Notes under the pieces: generated by a model
What the model saw: only the letters and a program-made list of their open reading frames with translations
What the model was told of the DNA's origin: nothing
Databases searched by the model: none
Shown: in pieces, positions 59,914-64,000 of the stretch
Layout of the letters: each line of letters opens with the position of its first letter
Numbering within the stretch: position 1 is the stretch's first letter
Source: Caldilinea sp. CFX5
GTDB lineage: Bacteria > Chloroflexota > Anaerolineae > Caldilineales > Caldilineaceae
Reading direction: 5' to 3'
Length of the DNA: 64,000 bases
Assembly (NCBI GenBank): GCA_021405325.1
Contig: QWII01000014.1
Span: 1 to 64,000 of the forward strand
Made by a program: the position numbers and the translations under genes

Positions 59914-60777
59914 TTACCTACATTTGTGCAATCGCAAGGTATAGAGCTGATCTTGCTTAATGACTTCCACCTGCGTAAGCAACTGATCGATATTATCGGT
60001 GATGTCGATATAGCGCCCGGAGAGCGCGTCGGTCTCTCCCGCGGCCATGCGCAGGAGGAGTTGCACCGAGAGCGCAGCCGGCACATCACGCCCTTCGGCA
60101 AAACGATGCGTGCCCCAAGGCAACCATTTTTGCCCAATTGTCGATTCGGTTAGATACTCAGTCATGGCTGTACGCACAAAACCGGGACCGAGGGCGAAGA
60201 TATGAAGGCCGAACGGTTCTACTTCAGCGGCGAGCAACTCAGTGAGACGAATCAAGGATAACTTACTAACATTGTAGGCCGACATGTAAGTGATGGGCCT
60301 TACGCCGCTTGCGACATTGATGATACGTCCACGGCGCCGCGCAATCATCCCTGGCAGAACAGCGCTGCTACAGAGATGTACACTGCGCACGTTAATTTCC
60401 ATGCTACGCCACCATTCATCAGGATCAACTTCCCACAGCGGTCCCAGTGGACTGGCAATACCAGCATTGTTGACTAACAAATCGATTGGCCCCAGTTGTT
60501 CTTCGACAGCGGCAACCACCGCCATGACCGCTTGTCGATCACTGACATCAGCGATAAGGGCCAAAGGTTGCGGATGGCCTTGGGCGGCGCTTGCTGTAAT
60601 TTGAGCCGCCGTTTCTTCTACTTGCGCGGCAGAACGCGCAACCACAGCAACGGCGGCGCCGGCCGTTGCCAATGCTTGGGCATAGGCACGCCCTAATCCT
60701 CTGCCACCGCCAGTGATAAGGGCAACTTGACCCGCCAATTTTTTTGTTTCTACACCGTCATAACCGTGATACACCAC
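59914..60777 (-). CDS. Short-chain dehydrogenase/reductase
   Basis: This 287-residue protein has the SDR nucleotide motif ALITGGGRGLG, NNAG, and the active-site YNVSK (SAYNVSKLSL). It uses NAD(P)H on an unknown substrate in the cytoplasm. The start is a GTG (60777, or 60774) with AGGAGG 9 nt upstream; the frame extends further upstream through the next gene and has no start signal there. It follows the DUF2085 gene by 23 bp. Confidence 0.88.
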   Translation of the reverse strand: MVYHGYDGVETKKLAGQVALITGGGRGLGRAYAQALATAGAAVAVVARSAAQVEETAAQITASAAQGHPQPLALIADVSDRQAVMAVVAAVEEQLGPIDLLVNNAGIASPLGPLWEVDPDEWWRSMEINVRSVHLCSSAVLPGMIARRRGRIINVASGVRPITYMSAYNVSKLSLIRLTELLAAEVEPFGLHIFALGPGFVRTAMTEYLTESTIGQKWLPWGTHRFAEGRDVPAALSVQLLLRMAAGETDALSGRYIDITDNIDQLLTQVEVIKQDQLYTLRLHKCR

Positions 60778-60800
60778 GCGTCTATTCCTCCTATACTGAT

Positions 60801-61553
60801 TTAGCGCACCCGACCACAGTACCGATTCGCTTCCCTTTGTAAAACAGTATTGAGCCAGGGCAGATAGCCAAAGGCCAACCCCCACGCCGCCAGGATGCCG
60901 GTGAGCAGGCGCAGCCACCAATTAAAGGCGCCAAATTGGTCGCCGGCATAGAAGCCAGGAAAGGCATTGGCCGTCAGCCAGGCTAACCACGCATTGGTGT
61001 CGCGAAAGCCGCCGCCGGCCACGCCATACAGCGCGTCATTGACCATATGGGTAAGACCATCAACTACCAGTGGCGCCACTGCCAACAGAATGACCTTCAG
61101 CGGCAACGGCCGGATCGTGCCGCGCCACTGTCGCAAGAGGGCATAGACCAACCCCCAGACCGGCGTCATCCCGTAAAAGCTGATCATGCGGTCACTCCAG
61201 GCCACCTTCCAGCCCATCGTCGGCGTACCCACAAACCGACGTAGGTTCAACGCATCGGTATAAGGAAAAACTTGATTGATTTCCGCCAGTGTGTAGGTCA
61301 ACTTTTCGCCAAACAAGAACCAACTGCGCTGTGGCAACTGGTGACAAAAGGGTGAATAGAGAATGTAAAGCGCTATCCCCACCTTTTCCCAGCCGGCCGC
61401 CATTGCCACCGGCGCTAGAAAGGGCGCCGTCGTAAAGAGCAACAGCGGAATGAGCACCAGGGCCAGCCAGTGACGCAGGCAGAAGCAGATAACGCCATCA
61501 ATCCACTGTGTGATGGCCTGCTCACAGACCTGTAGATTTGCTTTGCGAACCAA
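60801..61553 (-). CDS. DUF2085 membrane protein
   Basis: This 250-residue protein has about six membrane helices and the DUF2085 signature SPFCHQLPQRSWFLFG. The family is of unknown function, with conserved Cys-His that could bind a metal. A second His region is LTHMVNDALYG. The 61554-61801 gap upstream is AT-rich and has a few C-tracts but no clear operator. It is the first gene of a unit with the SDR. Confidence 0.85.
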   Translation of the reverse strand: MVRKANLQVCEQAITQWIDGVICFCLRHWLALVLIPLLLFTTAPFLAPVAMAAGWEKVGIALYILYSPFCHQLPQRSWFLFGEKLTYTLAEINQVFPYTDALNLRRFVGTPTMGWKVAWSDRMISFYGMTPVWGLVYALLRQWRGTIRPLPLKVILLAVAPLVVDGLTHMVNDALYGVAGGGFRDTNAWLAWLTANAFPGFYAGDQFGAFNWWLRLLTGILAAWGLAFGYLPWLNTVLQREANRYCGRVR

Positions 61554-61801
61554 CGTTCTTTATCTACTTTCCCCAATACACAGTTTTATTTCCAATTTAT
61601 TTTCAACTTTTATAAGGAGAGTTCTTTTGTATTTCAATTTTTTATGATTATTTTTATAAAACTGCAATATCTATAACCATCCTGTACCCCTCTCTATACC
61701 CACGCATATGTCATTTCGCCGGTAAGGGGCTATCGTTAGCGTACAAAGCAAAGGGCTTCTGGTTTCACTATCTACAAAACGCTGAAAGGAGCATAACACC
61801 T

Positions 61802-62167
61802 ATGGCACATCACACGAATCACCAAAGTCAGGAAATGCAGCAGTGCATTGACAACTGTTTGAACTGTCACAGCATCTGTCTCCAAACTGTGGGTCATTGT
61901 CTTGAAATGGGCGGCAACCACGCGGAGGCGGCCCATATCAGGATGTTGCTTGATTGCGCCGAAATCTGTCAGACGAGCGCCAACTTCATGTTGCGCAACT
62001 CCACTTTTCACCCGCAAGTCTGTGGCGTCTGCGCCGAAATTTGTGAGCAGTGCGCGGTCGACTGTGAGCGCTTCGGTACCGACGCGATGATGCAACAATG
62101 CGCCCAAAGCTGTCGCCGCTGCGCCGAGTCTTGCCGTCAGATGGCTGCCATGCCAGTGACCGCCTAG
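61802..62167 (+). CDS. Four-helix Cys-rich copper-storage-like protein (Csp)
   Basis: This 121-residue protein has 16 Cys arranged as CxxxCxxC and CxxxC steps along predicted helices (MQQCIDNCLNCHSIC, VCGVCAEICEQCAVDC, QQCAQSCRRCAESC). This is the pattern of the Csp/DUF326 four-helix bundles that store many Cu(I) ions in the core. No signal peptide is seen, so it is a cytoplasmic (Csp3-like) form. GAAAGGAG lies before the ATG. It faces divergently from the DUF2085 gene. Confidence 0.92.
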   Translation: MAHHTNHQSQEMQQCIDNCLNCHSICLQTVGHCLEMGGNHAEAAHIRMLLDCAEICQTSANFMLRNSTFHPQVCGVCAEICEQCAVDCERFGTDAMMQQCAQSCRRCAESCRQMAAMPVTA

Positions 62168-62292
62168 TCGCCCATCTTGATTCATACGAAGTCACTTGCT
62201 TTCTATCCTGTCGTTGCTCACAAAGAGCCATCAGAGCTTACACAAGACGCCTCACCCTCGGGAAGCCCGTCCTGCGTAAGTTCTGACTATTT

Positions 62293-63099
62293 TTACGCAA
62301 CCGGAGAGCGGTCGCGCTCTGCTGCCAACACGCTTTCTTGCGCGGTAGCGACCTTGTCTTCCCGTTGGCGGGCATAAAAAGAAAGCACATAGAGCGCACT
62401 CAACAGGACCAGCAAGGCAACGACCTGGGTGGTCCGTATGCCTGCCAACCCGGTTTGGGCATTGGCGCGAAAGGCTTCCACAAACAGTTTACTCAGGCTG
62501 ACATACGCCACACCACGCCAGAAGAGTTCGCCGGGGGCAGCGTGCGTTTGTTGCTGCCAAAGCAACCCCAAGGCGACCAGGAGCAAGCCGGCTTCATACA
62601 ACTGCACAGGATGGCGTGTCACGCCCCACAGTTCAACCGCCCACGGCAGCGTTGTGGGTACGCCGTACCCGTCACCCGTTAAAAAGTTGCCCAGACTGAG
62701 GAGCGCCAGCGCCGCCGTAACCCCAATGGCCAGGGCATCGCTAACCGGCAATAGCGGCATCTGTTTGCGCGCCAGGTAGAGCAAGCCAACGCCGCCACCG
62801 GCCAGTAGCCCCGGCAGCAGCGCCAACGCGCCCGGCCTGATGGAAAGCAGCAACGGCGGCGCCTCCAGGTAGATCGGGTAGTAGCGGACGGCATACCCAA
62901 GACGCGCCCCAATCACGCCCGCAATCAGCGCGGCAAAGGACGCATTGGTAAGCACCCCTTGCCAGGTCGCACGCTGTGGCTCCGGCGTCATGCGACCAAG
63001 CGCCCGCGTAGCCAGCTCACTACCCAAGTAGAAGGCCAGCAACGCAAAGAGCGGTCCAACTGGCAACGTCAACCCAAGAAAACTGATCACCGGCCACAT
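62293..63099 (-). CDS. Lgt-like prolipoprotein diacylglyceryl transferase homologue
   Basis: This 268-residue membrane protein has about seven helices and resembles Lgt, which adds a diacylglycerol to the lipobox Cys of lipoproteins. Family stretches include GVIGARLGYAVRYYPIYLE, GDGYGVPTTLP and RHPVQLYEAGLLL. It is close in length to Lgt, though the region around the classical His-Gly-Gly loop differs, so it may be a divergent paralogue. Several lipoproteins in the window need such an enzyme. Confidence 0.8.
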   Translation of the reverse strand: MWPVISFLGLTLPVGPLFALLAFYLGSELATRALGRMTPEPQRATWQGVLTNASFAALIAGVIGARLGYAVRYYPIYLEAPPLLLSIRPGALALLPGLLAGGGVGLLYLARKQMPLLPVSDALAIGVTAALALLSLGNFLTGDGYGVPTTLPWAVELWGVTRHPVQLYEAGLLLVALGLLWQQQTHAAPGELFWRGVAYVSLSKLFVEAFRANAQTGLAGIRTTQVVALLVLLSALYVLSFYARQREDKVATAQESVLAAERDRSPVA

Positions 63100-63133
63100 A
63101 TTACTCTCCTCCTCGATGCGGGCGTAGATATCA

Positions 63134-63200
63134 CGGCAGTCAATAAGGCGTCTGTACGCGTGTTCATGCTAGTAAACCTATGGCGCTTTATTGACTGCCG
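63134..63200 (-). terminator. Hairpin overlapping the TlpA stop codon
   Basis: CGGCAGTCAATAA (63134-63146) pairs perfectly with 63188-63200; an added GCG/CGC follows in each arm. The second arm contains the stop codon of the TlpA gene. It may terminate that gene or insulate it from the Lgt homologue downstream. Confidence 0.65.
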
Positions 63201-63784
63201 GGATCTACTAGAATTTTGTTAACACTATCCATGAGCATGGCTCGGTTCATAGGACCGCCGATCCTGACATCCTGAATGCGTCCTTCAGCGTCGATAAAAA
63301 CGGTGGTCGGCAGCGCACGCACCCCATAGGCCCGGCCGACGGCTTGATTGGTATCCAGCAAGAGGGGAAAGGTCGTAGCTACGACGCCGCGCGCAAACCG
63401 TTCCACCGTTGCGGCGTTTTCCCCCTGATCCACACCGATCAGCAGCAAGCCGTCATCCTTGTAGCGCTGCCAGAGCGCCTCCAACTCCGGCATCTCGGCA
63501 CGGCAGGGTGGACACCAGGTCGCCCAGAAATTGAGGATCACGGGCTTGCCGCGCAAGGTGGAAAGTTGCATATTGCCGCCATCCAACGCCGTGAGGGTAA
63601 AATCGGGGGCGAGAAAGCCGGTCATCGGCGCCGTCAGCGAACGGTCACGGTCGGCCACAGCGGCCGGCACGCGACTCCGATAAATCCAGCCGCCTCCCAC
63701 CACCAGCGTTACAACCATAAGCCAACGCCACCACGCAGATGATAACGCGGTTGCTGTCGGATGTAAGGTTGTTTCTGCTGTCAT
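63188..63784 (-). CDS. TlpA-like thioredoxin protein
   Basis: This 198-residue protein has one N-terminal membrane helix (about 20-38) and a thioredoxin domain with NFWATWCPPCRAEMPELEALW, VRALPTTVFIDAEGRI (cis-Pro) and LLLIGVDQGENAATV. It reduces disulfides outside the membrane and is a paralogue of the protein at 56886. The ATG at 63784 has AGAGGA at 8 nt; the longer frame has no ribosome-binding site. Confidence 0.9.
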   Translation of the reverse strand: MTAETTLHPTATALSSAWWRWLMVVTLVVGGGWIYRSRVPAAVADRDRSLTAPMTGFLAPDFTLTALDGGNMQLSTLRGKPVILNFWATWCPPCRAEMPELEALWQRYKDDGLLLIGVDQGENAATVERFARGVVATTFPLLLDTNQAVGRAYGVRALPTTVFIDAEGRIQDVRIGGPMNRAMLMDSVNKILVDPGSQ

Positions 63785-63835
63785 AGGTCTGAATCCTCTC
63801 TTAAAAAACGCTTGTAGCAACGCAACAGGTAGAAC

Positions 63836-64000
63836 TTATCTGTCACTAAGCTTAAACAGATTTGTGTTGCGTCTTCGCCATGAGTTGAAAAATTTTCGCA
63901 GCCAGGCACGCCATAACAGCGGTTGTAACTGCTGCCACGCCTGTATCAGGTCACGATTGGCCGCCGCCGCCACAGTGACTGTGCTTGGACTATCCCTCAA
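63836..64000 (-). CDS. C-terminal fragment of an unknown protein (runs off window)
   Basis: An open frame runs from the window edge to a TAA at 63838-63836, 54 codons. The visible tail is basic and Trp/Arg-rich (RAWLRKFFNSWRRRN). No family is recognisable from this part. It lies upstream of the TlpA gene on the same strand. Confidence 0.45.
   Translation of the reverse strand: MRDSPSTVTVAAAANRDLIQAWQQLQPLLWRAWLRKFFNSWRRRNTNLFKLSDR

Noticed and set aside
61680..61750. Possible CsoR operator before the Csp gene
   Set aside because: There are TACCCC and GGGG tracts, but they do not form a dyad of the right spacing.
1..64000. CRISPR arrays, tRNA or rRNA genes
   Set aside because: I saw no regularly spaced direct repeats, cloverleaf-like sequence or rRNA signature while reading both strands.

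Overview
The window reads as a bacterial chromosome segment, most likely from the phylum Chloroflexota (Caldilinea/Anaerolinea-type lineages). This is an inference from style, not from a marker gene. Lipoproteins have long Ala/Thr/Pro linkers, one secreted protein ends in FLPIVVR, the GC content is fairly high with very frequent GCCGGC/GGCGCC, and intergenic regions hold long hairpins. No rRNA, tRNA or CRISPR array was seen. Most of the window is an accessory copper-handling and extracytoplasmic redox region.

Region 1 (1-18500) is a copper island. It holds a Met-rich tandem DUF305 lipoprotein, a flavin reductase and a metallo-beta-lactamase-fold enzyme. A csoR-copZ-copA set with a perfect sigma70 promoter and a CsoR-type operator follows, then a YHS protein. 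Next come an ABC substrate-binding protein with two permeases but no ATPase gene, and a large secreted LVIVD-type protein. A second csoR leads a YHS-CopA ATPase, a membrane cupredoxin, an HMA-like protein that has lost its CxxC, and an AI-2E permease fused to two YHS domains.

Region 2 (18500-31750) holds an MBOAT acyltransferase convergent with a lipase/SGNH/lipase operon. After it lies a membrane quality-control operon: a cation-diffusion-facilitator domain fused to an HflK-like SPFH domain, HflC, HflK and a parvulin foldase, followed by a small membrane protein and a ferric-reductase-like haem membrane protein.

Region 3 (31800-45500) holds a Rieske protein, a YHS protein, an NfeD/DUF302/rhodanese/UbiB operon, two SHOCT proteins, a methyltransferase and an IS200/IS605 tnpA. 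It continues with a Met-rich YVTN beta-propeller protein, a histidine kinase/response regulator operon and a MerR-CopZ pair. Four transcription units here share a near-identical 22-bp tandem direct repeat placed exactly 5 bp before a -10-like hexamer. One of them encodes the two-component system itself, so this is probably its regulon.

Region 4 (45500-64000, almost all minus strand) holds a flippase-like protein and a thioredoxin-fold lipoprotein whose two active-site positions are both in-frame UGA codons, followed by a SECIS-like hairpin. This is the most striking find: a candidate UxxU selenoprotein. Further genes encode a NicO-type nickel/cobalt transporter, cytochrome c, a MerE-like protein, DUF3105, an L,D-transpeptidase and a cytochrome c maturation/thiol redox cluster (CcmI-like fusion, CcmH, CcmF, CcdA, ResA, exosortase, tandem DsbA). 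An SDR, a DUF2085 protein, a Cys-rich copper-storage protein, an Lgt homologue and a second TlpA complete the region.

Taken together, the island senses Cu(I) (two CsoR, a MerR, a two-component system), exports it (two P1B ATPases), buffers it (HMA, YHS, Met-rich and four-helix Cys-rich proteins) and maintains extracytoplasmic thiols and haem proteins.
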